From Clostridia bacterium (GTDB lineage Bacteria; Bacillota; Clostridia; Oscillospirales; CAG-272): 49,664 nt of DNA. How positions within the stretch are numbered: position 1 is the stretch's first letter; each line of letters begins with the position of its first letter. The position numbers and the translations under genes are program-made. The stretch covers positions 1 to 49,664 of the forward strand of contig JAFYLR010000043.1 of NCBI GenBank assembly GCA_017550115.1. The letters run 5' to 3'. The notes under the pieces were generated by a model that did not search any database, was not told the DNA's origin, and was given only the letters and a program-made list of their open reading frames with translations. Positions 25,694-37,181 of the stretch are shown one piece after another.

Positions 25694-27355
25694 TTACTTA
25701 TTAATGATAGCTCCCTTATCGGCAGAGCTTACCATCGAAGCGTATCTCTTGAGATAACCCGTGATATTTTCTTTTTTCTTTATAGGCATCGTCGCACGGC
25801 GTTCTGCCAGCTCTTCGTCCGACACCTTCAAGGATATAGAATATTCGGGAATATTTATAGAAATTATATCTCCGTCCTTAACGTAAGCAATAGTTCCGCC
25901 GCTTACCGCCTCGGGAGATACGTGTCCGATAGACGCACCTCTCGTAGCACCCGAAAATCTTCCGTCGGTAATAAGTGCAACGTCCTTATCAAGTCCCATT
26001 CCCGCAATAGCAGATGTGGGCGAGAGCATCTCTCTCATACCGGGACCGCCGCTCGGCCCCTCATAACGAATAACCACAACGTCTCCCTTGACTATCTTAC
26101 CCGCATATATTGCGGCAATAGCCTCTTCCTCGCTCTCATACACCTTTGCAGGTCCTTCGTGAACGAGCATTTCGGGTGCAACCGCACTTCTCTTAACGAC
26201 GCAACCGTCAGGGGCGAGATTTCCACGCAGAACCGCAATGCCGCCCGTCTTTGAGAAGGGATTTTCTGTAGTTCTGATCGTGTCGGTGTCGCGGTTATAG
26301 GCATCGGCAATATTTTCACCGAGCGTCTTGCCTGTAACCGTCATAACCGAGGTGTCGATAAGTCCGAGCTTGTCGATTTCCTTCAACACCGCATAAACGC
26401 CTCCCGCCTCGTTAAGATCCTCCATATAAGTAGGACCTGCAGGAGCAAGATGGCAAAGGTTCGGTGTTTTTTCGCTTATTTCATTTACAATATCGAGATT
26501 AAACTCAACTCCGCACTCATTTGCGATAGCGGGCAGGTGAAGCATACTGTTTGTAGAGCAACCGAGTGCCATATCAGCCGTTATAGCGTTCTTGATAGCC
26601 GCCTCGGTCATAATATCACGGGGACGAATGTTTTTACGGATAAGCTCCATAACCTGCATACCCGCATGCTTTGCAAGCTCTATTCTCGCGGAATAGACCG
26701 CAGGGATAGTGCCGTTACCGCGAAGTCCCATTCCAAGAACCTCTGTCAAGCAGTTCATCGAGTTTGCAGTGTACATACCTGAGCAAGAACCGCAGGTGGG
26801 ACAAGCCTTATTTTCAAATTCGCAGAGCTTATCCTCTCCGATAGTACCCGCCTTATAAGAACCGACCGCCTCAAACATAGCGGAAAGGCTTCTCTTTTTG
26901 CCGTCAACTCTGCCCGCAAGCATAGGACCGCCACTTACAAAAACAGTCGGAATATTAAGTCTCGCCGCCGCCATAAGAAGTCCGGGAACGTTCTTGTCGC
27001 AGTTCGGGATCATAACGAGTCCGTCAAAGCCATGGGCCATTACCATAGCCTCGGTTGAGTCGGCAATAAGATCGCGGGTAACGAGGGAATATTTCATTCC
27101 GACGTGTCCCATAGCAATTCCGTCACATACAGCGATAGCGGGGAACATAATAGGAGTACCTCCCGCCATTGCAACGCCGAGCTTGACAGCCTCCGTGATC
27201 TTGTCGAGATTCATATGTCCCGGAACTATCTCATTATATGAGCTGACAATACCTATAAGAGGTCTGTCCATTTCTTCCTTTGTAAGTCCAAGAGCCTTAT
27301 ATAGCGAGCGATGAGGTGCGTTATGTGCACCGCAAACTATCGTATCCTTTATCAT
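25694..27355 (-). CDS. ilvD: Dihydroxy-acid dehydratase
   Basis: A 553-residue Fe-S dehydratase shared by the valine and isoleucine pathways. Seen: NCDKNVPG and [17 protein letters not shown] with cluster cysteines, and [19 protein letters not shown] near the active site. Full length for the family. ATG 27355 follows AAAGGAAC. It is 148 bases after ilvC, the largest gap in the operon, which holds palindromes. Confidence 0.97.
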   Translation of the reverse strand: MIKDTIVCGAHNAPHRSLYKALGLTKEEMDRPLIGIVSSYNEIVPGHMNLDKITEAVKLGVAMAGGTPIMFPAIAVCDGIAMGHVGMKYSLVTRDLIADSTEAMVMAHGFDGLVMIPNCDKNVPGLLMAAARLNIPTVFVSGGPMLAGRVDGKKRSLSAMFEAVGSYKAGTIGEDKLCEFENKACPTCGSCSGMYTANSMNCLTEVLGMGLRGNGTIPAVYSARIELAKHAGMQVMELIRKNIRPRDIMTEAAIKNAITADMALGCSTNSMLHLPAIANECGVEFNLDIVNEISEKTPNLCHLAPAGPTYMEDLNEAGGVYAVLKEIDKLGLIDTSVMTVTGKTLGENIADAYNRDTDTIRTTENPFSKTGGIAVLRGNLAPDGCVVKRSAVAPEMLVHEGPAKVYESEEEAIAAIYAGKIVKGDVVVIRYEGPSGGPGMREMLSPTSAIAGMGLDKDVALITDGRFSGATRGASIGHVSPEAVSGGTIAYVKDGDIISINIPEYSISLKVSDEELAERRATMPIKKKENITGYLKRYASMVSSADKGAIINK

Positions 27356-27398
27356 ATTCTGTTCCTTTCTTCAAAAAGACTTTTTATTATCGGAAATA

Positions 27399-27480
27399 GG
27401 CAAAATATACTTTTGCCCCTTTCCAAGAATAAAAATTTTATCTGCCTTTGGGGGTCAGGGGGCTTTTTCGAAAAAGCCCC
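27399..27480. repeat. Two palindromes between ilvC and ilvD
   Basis: A perfect 22-base palindrome at 27459-27480 (GGGGCTTTTT arm, then its complement) is followed on the minus strand by a C-rich stretch, not a T-run. A second hairpin, GGCAAAA (27399-27405) with TTTTGCC (27411-27417), lies closer to ilvD. They look like dispersed intergenic repeats or RNA-stability elements rather than a terminator. Confidence 0.6.
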
Positions 27481-27503
27481 ATATCCCAACGGTATGTATT
27501 TTA

Positions 27504-29045
<1,542 letters not shown>

Positions 29046-29049
<4 letters not shown>

Positions 29050-30737
29050 TTGTCTGCCTCCTCTTTATCCACTATAATATCGTCAATAGAACCTCCGGGA
29101 GGAAGCATAGGCAACACAAACTCGTCTTTATCAACAATAGTATCGATAATTACAGGTCTGCCTGCATTTATAGCCTCCTCGAACGCCTTTGAAAACTCTT
29201 CTTCTGTTTCGGCTCTGATACCTATTGCTCCAAACGCCTCTGCAAGCTTTACAAAATCAGTCTGTCTGCCAAGCACGGTGTTTGAATATCTCTTTCCGAA
29301 GAACAGCGTCTGCCATTGACGAACCATTCCAAGCACACCGTTGTTCATAAGAACGGTAACGACGGGAATGTTATACGAAACCGCTGTTGCGATCTCATTT
29401 AAGTTCATACCAAAGCTTCCGTCACCCGTTATAAGTACAGTAGGATCACCGCTGCCCACCTGAGCCCCGAGTGCTGCACCCAGACCAAATCCCATCGTTC
29501 CAAGACCTCCGCTCGAAACAAAACGGCGAGGACCGTCAAAATCCGCATACTGTGCCGTCCACATCTGGTGCTGACCAACGTCGGTTGCAATAACTGTGCG
29601 AGGCTTCTTCTTTTCGTTGATTATATCGAGAACCTTTTTGGGTGTAAGTGTTCCCTTTGCTCGCTCTGCAGCCTTTCTCTCAAGCTCCGTTTCTCTCTCT
29701 TTAAGCTCGGATATCTTTTTGTTCCATTCGGGGTGCTTTATCTCCCCAAGTGCATCTGCAATTCTCGCAAATGAATCGTAAACGTCGGCTACGATACCGA
29801 TATCAACATTGATATTCTTGTTTATCTCCGCAAAATCGGGATCAAGCTGAATTATTTTGCTGTTCTTTGCAAATTTTGCCGCATTTCCCGTTGCTCTGTC
29901 GCTGAATCTGACACCGACCGCCAATATGAGATCCGCCTCTTTCTGTGCCATTGAGGAAGCAAAATGGCCGTGCATACCTTGCATACCGAGGAATCTATCG
30001 CAAGAGTTCGGTATTGCCGAAAGTCCCATAAAGGAGCATCCGATATATGCGTCTATTTTATCTGCAAGTGCCATTATCTCCTTACCCATTCCAATACCTG
30101 CCGCACCGCCGCCGATATAGATATAAGGACGCTTTGCCTCCTTTATCATCTCAACCGCCGCGTCAATCTCGCTCTGATCTGCTTTGGAAAGGGGGATTTT
30201 GGGAGAGACCTCTTTCTTTTCCCATTCGTATTCTGCTATCTGGACGTCCTTTGGAACGTCGATAAGCACAGGGCCGGGTCTGCCGCTCTTTGCAATACTG
30301 AAGGCTTCGCGAATAGTGTCTGCCAAATCCTCTATATTTTTAACTATGTAATTATGCTTCGTTATGGGAAGCGTAACTCCAACGATATCTATCTCCTGGA
30401 AGCTGTCTCTGCCAAGCAGTGGGCAAGGAACATTTCCCGTGATGGCTACCATAGGCACCGAGTCAAGCATCGCCGTTGCGATACCTGTTACAAGATTAGT
30501 CGCACCGGGACCTGATGTCGCAATGCAAACGCCAACCTTTCCCGTTGCTCTTGAATAGCCGTCTGCGGCATGGGAAGCACCCTGCTCGTGAGCCGTGAGA
30601 ATATGATTGATCCTGTCGCTGTTTTTATATAGGGCGTCGTATATATTGAGTACCTGTCCGCCCGGATAACCGAAAACATCTGTAACGCCCTGCTCTATGA
30701 GGGTATTTACAATGATTTCCGCTCCTGTCATTTTCAT
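29046..30737 (-). CDS. ilvB: Acetolactate synthase large subunit
   Basis: A 563-residue thiamine-diphosphate enzyme for the common first step to valine and leucine. Seen: the catalytic Glu in AHEQGASHAADGYSRATG, and the diphosphate motif GDGSFGMN ending at MNNG. Start chosen at ATG 30737 behind TAAGGAG; an ATG ten codons upstream overlaps leuA. It follows leuA by 10 bases. Confidence 0.97.
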
Positions 30738-30747
30738 ATTTTTCTCC

Positions 30748-32433
30748 TTAATTTTGTTTATGTGCATCGATGAGTATATTCACCGCACTTACAAGTGCCT
30801 TTACCGAGGCTGTCATAATATCCTGATGGATACCCGTGCCCCAATATATCTCGCCGTTATATTTTATACTTACGTAGGAAGCCGCCTTCGAGCTTGATTT
30901 TCCTTCAAGTGCGTGCTGAGTATAGCTCTCAAGCGTATAATCAAATCCCGTAAGAGCACTCAAGGCTTGGCTAACTGCGTCCAAACGACCGTTACCGTAG
31001 GAAATATGCTCAATCTCCTTGCCGCCAATCTCTATGACGCAATTTGCCGTGACATTTTCGCCTCGTTCCTCATAGACCGCCTTTTTAACGTCAACGTTTG
31101 CTGTGAGATTTACGTAATCACGCAAGAAAATATCATAAACCTCACTCGGCTGAAGCTCTCTGTGCTCGTGGTCGGAAATATTCTTCACATGATATCCGAA
31201 TTGCTCTCTCATCTTGGGTGGGAGTGACAAGCTATACTGTGTCTCAAGAATGTAGCCTATACCGCCCTTGCCGGATTGAGAATTGATGCGAATAACGTCC
31301 GCCTCGTAAACTCTGCCAACGTCCGACGGATCAATGGGAAGATAAGGCACGTTCCATACGTCAATATTCTTCTCATCTCTCCACTTCATACCCTTTGCAA
31401 TAGCGTCCTGATGAGAGCCGCTGAATGCCGCAAATACGAGCTGACCGCTATACGGCTGTCTCTCATAGACGTGCATTCTCGTAACCTTTTCATAAACCTT
31501 TGTAATCTCGGGCAGATTCGTAAAGTCAAGTCCGGGATCAATGCCCTGCGAATACATATTGAGTGCAAGAGTTACGATATCAACGTTTCCCGTTCTCTCA
31601 CCATTTCCGAAAAGTGTACCTTCAATTCTATCGCCTCCCGCAAGCAGTCCCATTTCGCTGTCCGCTACAGCACAGCCTCTGTCGTTATGCGGGTGTAAAG
31701 ATATTATCAAATTTTCTCTGCCAATCAGATTTTTACACATATATTCAACCTGATTTGCGTAAACGTGCGGCATTGAATGAGAAACCGTCACGGGCAGGTT
31801 GATAATGACCTTGTCCTCGGGCGTCGGCTCCCATATCTTAATGACCTCGTTACAGATCTCGGCTGCATACTCAGGCTCAGTACCCGTAAAGCTCTCGGGG
31901 GAGTATTCAAAGGTTATCTCACCGTCGCCGTTCGCTCTCGCCTTTTCTCTATACTTTTTGCAAAGCTCAGCGCCGAATTTTGCAATTTCGGTTATCTCTT
32001 CCTTGCTCTTCTTAAATACCTGCTCTCTCTGAGCCACTGACGTTGAATTGTAAAGATGAACGACCGTGTGCTTCGCACCCTTTATCGCCTCAAACGTCTT
32101 CGCTATTATATGCTCTCTTGACTGAGTCAGCACTTGAATTGTCACGTCGTCAGGTATAAGTCCCTGCTCGATGATTGTGCGGCAGAAATTATATTCTGTC
32201 TCGGACGCCGCAGGAAAACCTACCTCTATCTCCTTAAAACCGATCTTGCAGAGAAGCTTGAAAAATTCTATCTTCTCCTCAAGGCTCATCGGCACGATAA
32301 GCGCCTGATTTCCGTCACGCAGGTCAACGCTGCACCATATCGGAGGATTCGTTATTTGAGTTTTTTTTACCCAGTCCATGCTGACGCCGCTCGGCGCAAA
32401 AAACTGGGAAGCATACTTGCCGGTGTTCTTCAT
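30748..32433 (-). CDS. leuA: 2-Isopropylmalate synthase, long (type 2) form
   Basis: A 561-residue enzyme that condenses acetyl-CoA with 2-oxoisovalerate. Seen: DLRDGNQAL, VGFPAAS and the metal-binding HPHNDRGCAVADSE, then a C-terminal regulatory region with NCVIEIGG and GTGIHQDIMTAS. The size and the opening (SQFFAPSGVSMDW) match the type 2 form of actinobacteria and fungi, also common in Clostridia. First gene after the T-box leader. Confidence 0.96.
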   Translation of the reverse strand: MKNTGKYASQFFAPSGVSMDWVKKTQITNPPIWCSVDLRDGNQALIVPMSLEEKIEFFKLLCKIGFKEIEVGFPAASETEYNFCRTIIEQGLIPDDVTIQVLTQSREHIIAKTFEAIKGAKHTVVHLYNSTSVAQREQVFKKSKEEITEIAKFGAELCKKYREKARANGDGEITFEYSPESFTGTEPEYAAEICNEVIKIWEPTPEDKVIINLPVTVSHSMPHVYANQVEYMCKNLIGRENLIISLHPHNDRGCAVADSEMGLLAGGDRIEGTLFGNGERTGNVDIVTLALNMYSQGIDPGLDFTNLPEITKVYEKVTRMHVYERQPYSGQLVFAAFSGSHQDAIAKGMKWRDEKNIDVWNVPYLPIDPSDVGRVYEADVIRINSQSGKGGIGYILETQYSLSLPPKMREQFGYHVKNISDHEHRELQPSEVYDIFLRDYVNLTANVDVKKAVYEERGENVTANCVIEIGGKEIEHISYGNGRLDAVSQALSALTGFDYTLESYTQHALEGKSSSKAASYVSIKYNGEIYWGTGIHQDIMTASVKALVSAVNILIDAHKQN

Positions 32434-32789
32434 TATAATACCATCCTTTCAGTCTTGTAGGCAAAGGGGCTACCTCCGCCATGCTGTCGGGGAGTTCTCC
32501 AAAAAACAAAAAATCTCCTTTACGCAACAGCACATAACTTTTGCATAAAAGAGACGAAGTGTTTATGTTCTCCGCGGTACCACTCTTTATTGACGGAAGA
32601 TCCGTCCTCTTACTGTCCTGTCAACTAACAAGACTTCTCTGTAACGGGAGATCCCGTCCGAGTCTACTTGGCTCATAGCCTTTCGGTCGGAGATTCAGGG
32701 AGGAGACGGCCCCCGCTCTGCTCACTGTCTCGCACCACCCGACAGCTCTCTTGAAAGCTTTGCGAACCTTTTTCCCATCATAATCTTTA
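32434..32789 (-). promoter_or_regulatory. T-box leader, probably leucine-specific, upstream of leuA
   Basis: The minus strand holds the conserved T-box sequence AGAGTGGTACCGCGG (32586-32572), preceded by a long Stem I region. The likely specifier is CTC (Leu) at 32692-32690, after GAAT, as expected in a specifier loop. A terminator with arms 32554-32541 and 32527-32514 and the run TTTTTTGTTTTTT follows. Uncharged tRNA-Leu would favour the antiterminator and let the operon be read. Confidence 0.92.
32501..32554 (-). terminator. T-box attenuator terminator
   Basis: Minus strand TCTCTTTTATGCAA pairs with TTGCGTAAAGGAGA, with G-U pairs, followed by a long T-run. Its left arm lies just after the T-box, so it competes with the antiterminator. 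Confidence 0.88.
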
Positions 32790-32795
32790 CTACAT

Positions 32796-32824
32796 ATTTT
32801 ATAGGATTTTCACATTTTTGTCAA
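32796..32824 (-). promoter_or_regulatory. Promoter of the T-box/ilv-leu operon
   Basis: Minus strand TTGACA (32824-32819) and TAAAAT (32801-32796) with a 17-base spacer. Confidence 0.75.
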
Positions 32825-32860
32825 TAGTAATTGTCGATTTTTTTATTTTTATCCCGATAG

Positions 32861-32923
32861 ACAAAAAACGAGTCGCCGTAATCGTATTTTTGTGCAAATT
32901 TCACAAAACGCAATTGCGGCGAC
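32861..32923 (-). terminator. Terminator after ilvE
   Basis: Minus strand GTCGCCG (32923-32917) pairs with CGGCGAC (32878-32872) around an inner hairpin TTTTGTG/CACAAAA, followed by TCGTTTTTTG. It separates ilvE from the T-box promoter about 40 bases further on. Confidence 0.85.
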
Positions 32924-32929
32924 ACACCG

Positions 32930-33991
32930 TTATATTTTATATACCCAACCGTAAGTATCTTCCTTCTTGCCCCATTGGATTCCTGTCAGGATATCATAAA
33001 GCTTCGAGGTAACCTCACCTATCTTGCCACCATTTACGGTATATTCCGTATCCTGATAGCAAAGAGTTCCTATAGGAGATACAACAGCCGCCGTTCCGCA
33101 GCCCCAAGCCTCCTCAAGCTTGCCCTCTTTCATCGCACAAACAAGCTCATCTACTGAGAGCAAACGCTCCTCAACTTCGTAACCCTCTCTCAAAAGAACT
33201 TCTATGCAGCTCTTTCTTGTAATACCCGGCAAAATCGAGCCTGTAAGAGCAGGGGTGACTATCTTTCCGTCGATCTTGAACATAACGTTCATCGCTCCGA
33301 CTTCCTCTATATACTTGCGTTCAACTCCGTCAAGCCAAAGCACCTGAGTATATCCCTTTTTCGCAGCACGCTCACCGGCTCTGGTAGACGCCGCATAGTT
33401 TCCGCCGCATTTAGCAAAGCCCGTTCCGCCTCTGACAGCACGAACGTCCTCACTCTCTATCATAATTTTAACCGGATTGATGCCCTCTGCATAATAGCTT
33501 CCGCTGGGAGAAGCGATGATCATAAAGGTCGCTCTCTTTACGCCGTGAACTCCGAGATGCTCGTCGTTTCCGAACATAAACGGACGCAGGTAAAGCGAAG
33601 TTCCGAATGATTTAGGTACCCAATTCTGCTCAAGGCGAACAAAAGTTGTCAAAGCCTCAAGCATCTCTTCCTCGTCCACCAAAGGCAGACACATACGGTC
33701 AGCCGAGACGTTCATTCTCTTTATATTCTCTGTCGGGCGGAAGAGTCTGACGCTGCCGTCCTGTGCACGATAAGCCTTAAGGCCCTCGAATATCTCAGCT
33801 CCGTAATGAAGCACGGTTGATGCGGGGTGAAGCGAAATATTTCCGAAAGGAACTATTCTTGCATCATACCAGCCTCTGCCCTCCTCATAGTCCATAATAA
33901 ACATATGATCTGAGAAGATCTTGCCAAATCCCAATTTTTCCTCGGGGGGCATCTCTCTCGGTGTATTTGTTTTAGTAATTTTGATTTCCAT
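32930..33991 (-). CDS. ilvE: Branched-chain amino acid aminotransferase
   Basis: A 353-residue class IV aminotransferase. Seen: LHYGAEIFEGLKAYR, the PLP lysine area FAKCGGNYAAS, and LPGITRKSCIEV. It does the last step for leucine, isoleucine and valine. The length fits the long BCAT2-like form. ATG 33991 follows AGGAGG. It has its own promoter and terminator and so is not under the T-box. Confidence 0.95.
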   Translation of the reverse strand: MEIKITKTNTPREMPPEEKLGFGKIFSDHMFIMDYEEGRGWYDARIVPFGNISLHPASTVLHYGAEIFEGLKAYRAQDGSVRLFRPTENIKRMNVSADRMCLPLVDEEEMLEALTTFVRLEQNWVPKSFGTSLYLRPFMFGNDEHLGVHGVKRATFMIIASPSGSYYAEGINPVKIMIESEDVRAVRGGTGFAKCGGNYAASTRAGERAAKKGYTQVLWLDGVERKYIEEVGAMNVMFKIDGKIVTPALTGSILPGITRKSCIEVLLREGYEVEERLLSVDELVCAMKEGKLEEAWGCGTAAVVSPIGTLCYQDTEYTVNGGKIGEVTSKLYDILTGIQWGKKEDTYGWVYKI

Positions 33992-34060
33992 GGTTATTAC
34001 CTCCTGTCCCGAGGTGCGTTATGCAAGTCGGCCTTTGTTTTAGATATCCGTAATAGGTTT

Positions 34061-34089
34061 ATTATAAACCCGAAAATATTTCAAGTCAA
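34061..34089 (-). promoter_or_regulatory. Promoter of ilvE
   Basis: Minus strand TTGACT (34089-34084) and TATAAT (34066-34061) with a 17-base spacer; near-perfect. The 75-base leader shows no T-box or other known element. Confidence 0.85.
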
Positions 34090-34150
34090 TAGATTTTGCC
34101 ACATTTTCAAAATAAAATAAAAACAGTACGTAGTTTTTTGAGAAATTGTA

Positions 34151-34179
34151 TTGAAATATTCCATATTTTGTGGTATAAT
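34151..34179 (+). promoter_or_regulatory. Promoter of the exonuclease gene
   Basis: TTGAAA (34151-34156) and TATAAT (34174-34179) with a 17-base spacer. It probably also drives thiI and the genes after it. Confidence 0.8.
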
Positions 34180-34250
34180 AAAACGATTGTTTGCATAGAA
34201 GCAATATTTTGTAAATTATCGGTCCTAAAACGACTGCGGAGGAATATATT

Positions 34251-35339
34251 TTGGAAGAAACACTGAAGCTGAGATCGGGTGCGACCATACCGCTTCTCAA
34301 GAAAAGCGATCCCGATTTCCGTAAATATCTGACACGTACGACCCTTTCCCAGCTCCATCTTTTGCCCGGAGCTGATCCCGTTGCATTCAGCTACTCACCC
34401 GAGGGAGATGATATCGTTTTCTATTTTGATCCCTTGTTTGTAACAGAAGCTCCGCCGGAAGTATGGTACAAAAAAGAATTGAGCGAAACACGCACTCTTC
34501 CGAGCGGTAACGTTATCGAAAAAATGAGCACGCGACGTGCGTGCGAGAGAGGCTTTTACACAAAAGAGCGTCTTGAGCAGATGTTCTATCGCCCCATTGA
34601 AGAGCCCGTTGCTTACACGGTGAAAGCCAACGGAGATACCGTATATTTTTATGACAAAAAGACCGCTCTTCGCTTGCCGATGATGTGCGTCAAGTGCGGC
34701 AATGACGTTCGATATAAGCACAAGCTCTGCCAAGCGTGTTACGAAGAGGATCTTGCCATTCGCCGTGCCGAAGGCGAGATACACAGAAACACCTATTACG
34801 GTATGGATAGAGAAAGAGTTCTCTTTTTCGACCTTGAGCTGACAGGATTTTACGCAAGAGACGAGATAATTTCAATAAGCATCGTCAACGGTGCGGGCGA
34901 CCTTATTATGAACACGCTCATAAAACCCGAGCACACGAAAAAATGGAAAAAGACCGAAAAGATACACGGTATAACACCTGAGATGGTTGAGGAATCTCCC
35001 TCACTCCAAGAGCTTACTCCCGAGATCAAGCGTATCTTCGAGAATGCCGACCGCATTATTGCATACGGTGTATCGACCGACTACAGCCATATAAAATATA
35101 TCTACGATACGGAAGAGGAGCAGGAGGAGCTTTATAAGAAAGTCCGCTGCTGCGCCAATGAATTCGTAAGATATACCCATGAAAACCGTCCCGATATAGT
35201 TCACGCAAGTCTTATCGACGCTATGGAGTGCTTCGGCATCGAATGGACAGGCGTTCCTCATAGCTCGCTGGCCGACACGTACGCTTGTCGCAACGTCTGG
35301 GAGAAGCTTTTCCCGAACTACTATAATACACAAGAGTAA
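34251..35339 (+). CDS. DEDDh exonuclease (DnaQ-like) with an N-terminal zinc-binding region
   Basis: A 362-residue protein. From about residue 189 it is a DnaQ/RNase T-type exonuclease: FFDLELTG with the metal acids D194 and E196, KIHGITPEMV, and HSSLADTYA near the end holding the His and Asp. Residues 1-180 carry no domain I recognise except four cysteines (146, 149, 160, 163) in CVKCG and CQACY that should bind zinc. TTG start at 34251 behind GGAGG. The substrate (DNA or RNA) is unknown; the following genes handle RNA. Confidence 0.82.
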   Translation: MEETLKLRSGATIPLLKKSDPDFRKYLTRTTLSQLHLLPGADPVAFSYSPEGDDIVFYFDPLFVTEAPPEVWYKKELSETRTLPSGNVIEKMSTRRACERGFYTKERLEQMFYRPIEEPVAYTVKANGDTVYFYDKKTALRLPMMCVKCGNDVRYKHKLCQACYEEDLAIRRAEGEIHRNTYYGMDRERVLFFDLELTGFYARDEIISISIVNGAGDLIMNTLIKPEHTKKWKKTEKIHGITPEMVEESPSLQELTPEIKRIFENADRIIAYGVSTDYSHIKYIYDTEEEQEELYKKVRCCANEFVRYTHENRPDIVHASLIDAMECFGIEWTGVPHSSLADTYACRNVWEKLFPNYYNTQE

Positions 35340-35356
35340 AAGGAAACGATAAAGAA

Positions 35357-36535
35357 ATGAAAGAAATTTTTCTTTGCAAATACGGCGAGATAGTTCTAAA
35401 AGGTGCTAATCACAGCTTCTTTGAGGGTGCTCTTATAAAAGAACTCAAATTTCGTTTGCATAAATACGGAAAATTCAATATTTCACGTGCTCAGAGCACA
35501 GTATATATAGAGCCACTTGATGACAGCATCGATCTTGACGCAGTTTTCGAGGCACTCACAAGAGTGTTCGGTATCGTGACGATAGAACGTGCGGCTGTGG
35601 CTGAGAAAACGATGGAGAGTATAGAGGCTGTTACAAGGGAATATATCCCCCGTTTTCTTGAAGGAAAAAAGACTTTCAAGGTCGAAGCCAAGAGAGCGGA
35701 CAAGCGTTTTCCGCTTAAATCTCCCGAAATTGCGGCACAGGTGGGCGGATTTGTTCTCTCGTCCTGCCCGTACCTCAGAGTTAACGTAAAGGAGCCACAG
35801 GTCACGGTCAAGGTTGAGGTTCGCGAGAACGGTGCATACATCACGGCGGGCATCTTCAAGGGTGCCGGCGGTATGCCGCTTGGCACGAACGGCAAGGCTC
35901 TGCTTCTTCTCTCGGGCGGAATCGACTCCCCCGTTGCCGGATATATGATGGCAAAGAGAGGAGTTAAAATTGACGCCGTTCACTTTGAAAGCTTCCCTTA
36001 TACGAGCGAGAGAGCAAAGGAAAAGGTGCTTGAGCTTGCAAAGATCGTGACAAGATATTCGGGCAGTATGCTCGTTCACGTCGTGTCGCTTACACATATT
36101 CAGGAGGAGCTTGTCAAAAATTGCGATGAGGAATATTTTACGCTTCTTCTTCGCCGTTATATGATGACGATAGCTCAAAGGATAGCCGAAAAGAACGATT
36201 GCGGTGCTCTTATAACAGGCGAGAGCGTGGGACAGGTCGCATCTCAAACAATGCAGGCACTCGCTGTCACCGACAACGCAGTCACAATGCCCGTTTTCCG
36301 TCCATGTATCGGAATGGATAAAGAGGAGATCGTTCAGATTTCACGTAAAATAGATACATTTGAAACCTCAATACAACCTTTTGAGGATTGTTGCACAGTA
36401 TTTACTCCAAGACACCCCAAAACAAGACCCGAGCTATCAAAAGTGCTTGAGCAAGAACGTAAGCTTGATTTTGAAGCTCTTGTAAACGAAGCTCTTGAAG
36501 GGGAAACGACAGTATATATTCCGGCTGATATCTGA
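35357..36535 (+). CDS. thiI: tRNA 4-thiouridine synthase, short form
   Basis: A 392-residue protein with an N-terminal ferredoxin-like and THUMP region and the PP-loop SGGIDS (186-191), then TGESVGQVASQTMQAL and DCCTVFTPRHP. The rhodanese domain of E. coli ThiI is absent, as usual in Gram-positive bacteria, where a dedicated cysteine desulfurase supplies sulfur. It adenylates U8 of tRNA for 4-thiouridine. The stop overlaps a possible start of the next gene. Confidence 0.95.
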   Translation: MKEIFLCKYGEIVLKGANHSFFEGALIKELKFRLHKYGKFNISRAQSTVYIEPLDDSIDLDAVFEALTRVFGIVTIERAAVAEKTMESIEAVTREYIPRFLEGKKTFKVEAKRADKRFPLKSPEIAAQVGGFVLSSCPYLRVNVKEPQVTVKVEVRENGAYITAGIFKGAGGMPLGTNGKALLLLSGGIDSPVAGYMMAKRGVKIDAVHFESFPYTSERAKEKVLELAKIVTRYSGSMLVHVVSLTHIQEELVKNCDEEYFTLLLRRYMMTIAQRIAEKNDCGALITGESVGQVASQTMQALAVTDNAVTMPVFRPCIGMDKEEIVQISRKIDTFETSIQPFEDCCTVFTPRHPKTRPELSKVLEQERKLDFEALVNEALEGETTVYIPADI

Positions 36536-36552
36536 TGAAAGGCGGTGTATCC

Positions 36553-37161
36553 GTGAAAAAGGAAAAGCTTAATATTACTTACCCTGTCATAGTTGAGGGA
36601 AAATATGACCGTCTGAAGCTTTTGAGCGTCATCAACGCCAATATCTACACGACCGACGGTTTTAGAGTTTTCTCGAAGGGCGAAAAGCTTTCTCTTTTAC
36701 GTGCACTTGCTCAAAAAACACCCATAATCGTACTTACCGATAGCGACGGTGCGGGAAAATTGATACGTTCTCATATTTCGTCAGCACTACCAAGTGACAA
36801 GGTTATACAGCTTTATATTCCGCAGATAAAAGGTAAGGAAAAAAGGAAAGCGGAGCCTTCAAAGGAGGGAACTCTCGGAGTTGAGGGAATGGAGCGAGAT
36901 CTTTTGTTTGATCTCTTTGCCCCTTATGCTGCGGAGAAATCGGATAGTGACGCTTATCTGCGTTCTCTTGAAAATCCTCTCTCAAAGGCAGATTTTTACT
37001 TGGACGGACTTTCGGGAGGGGCCGAGAGTGCGACCAGACGAGATGCTCTTGCCACAAAGCTTTCTCTGCCGAGCGGTATGACCGCGAACGCACTTCTTGC
37101 AGCTCTTAAGCTGCTCGTTTCCTACGATGAATATAAAACCTTGGTCGGAAGAAATGATTAA
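36553..37161 (+). CDS. rnmV: RNase M5-like Toprim protein
   Basis: A 202-residue protein with a Toprim domain: VEGKYDRLKL with the catalytic Glu and LTDSDGAGKLIRSHI with the acidic pair, then a C-terminal region like the DUF4093 part of RNase M5. That enzyme matures 5S rRNA in Gram-positive bacteria. The start is uncertain: GTG 36553 follows AAAGGCGGTG, while an ATG at 36535 overlaps the thiI stop. The next gene is mini-RNase III, supporting an rRNA maturation role. Confidence 0.85.
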   Translation: MKKEKLNITYPVIVEGKYDRLKLLSVINANIYTTDGFRVFSKGEKLSLLRALAQKTPIIVLTDSDGAGKLIRSHISSALPSDKVIQLYIPQIKGKEKRKAEPSKEGTLGVEGMERDLLFDLFAPYAAEKSDSDAYLRSLENPLSKADFYLDGLSGGAESATRRDALATKLSLPSGMTANALLAALKLLVSYDEYKTLVGRND

Positions 37162-37181
37162 AATAAGATCAGGAGGCAAAA

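Noticed and set aside
27459..27480. Transcription terminator between ilvC and ilvD
   Set aside because: The hairpin is followed by a C-rich stretch on the transcribed strand, without a T-run.
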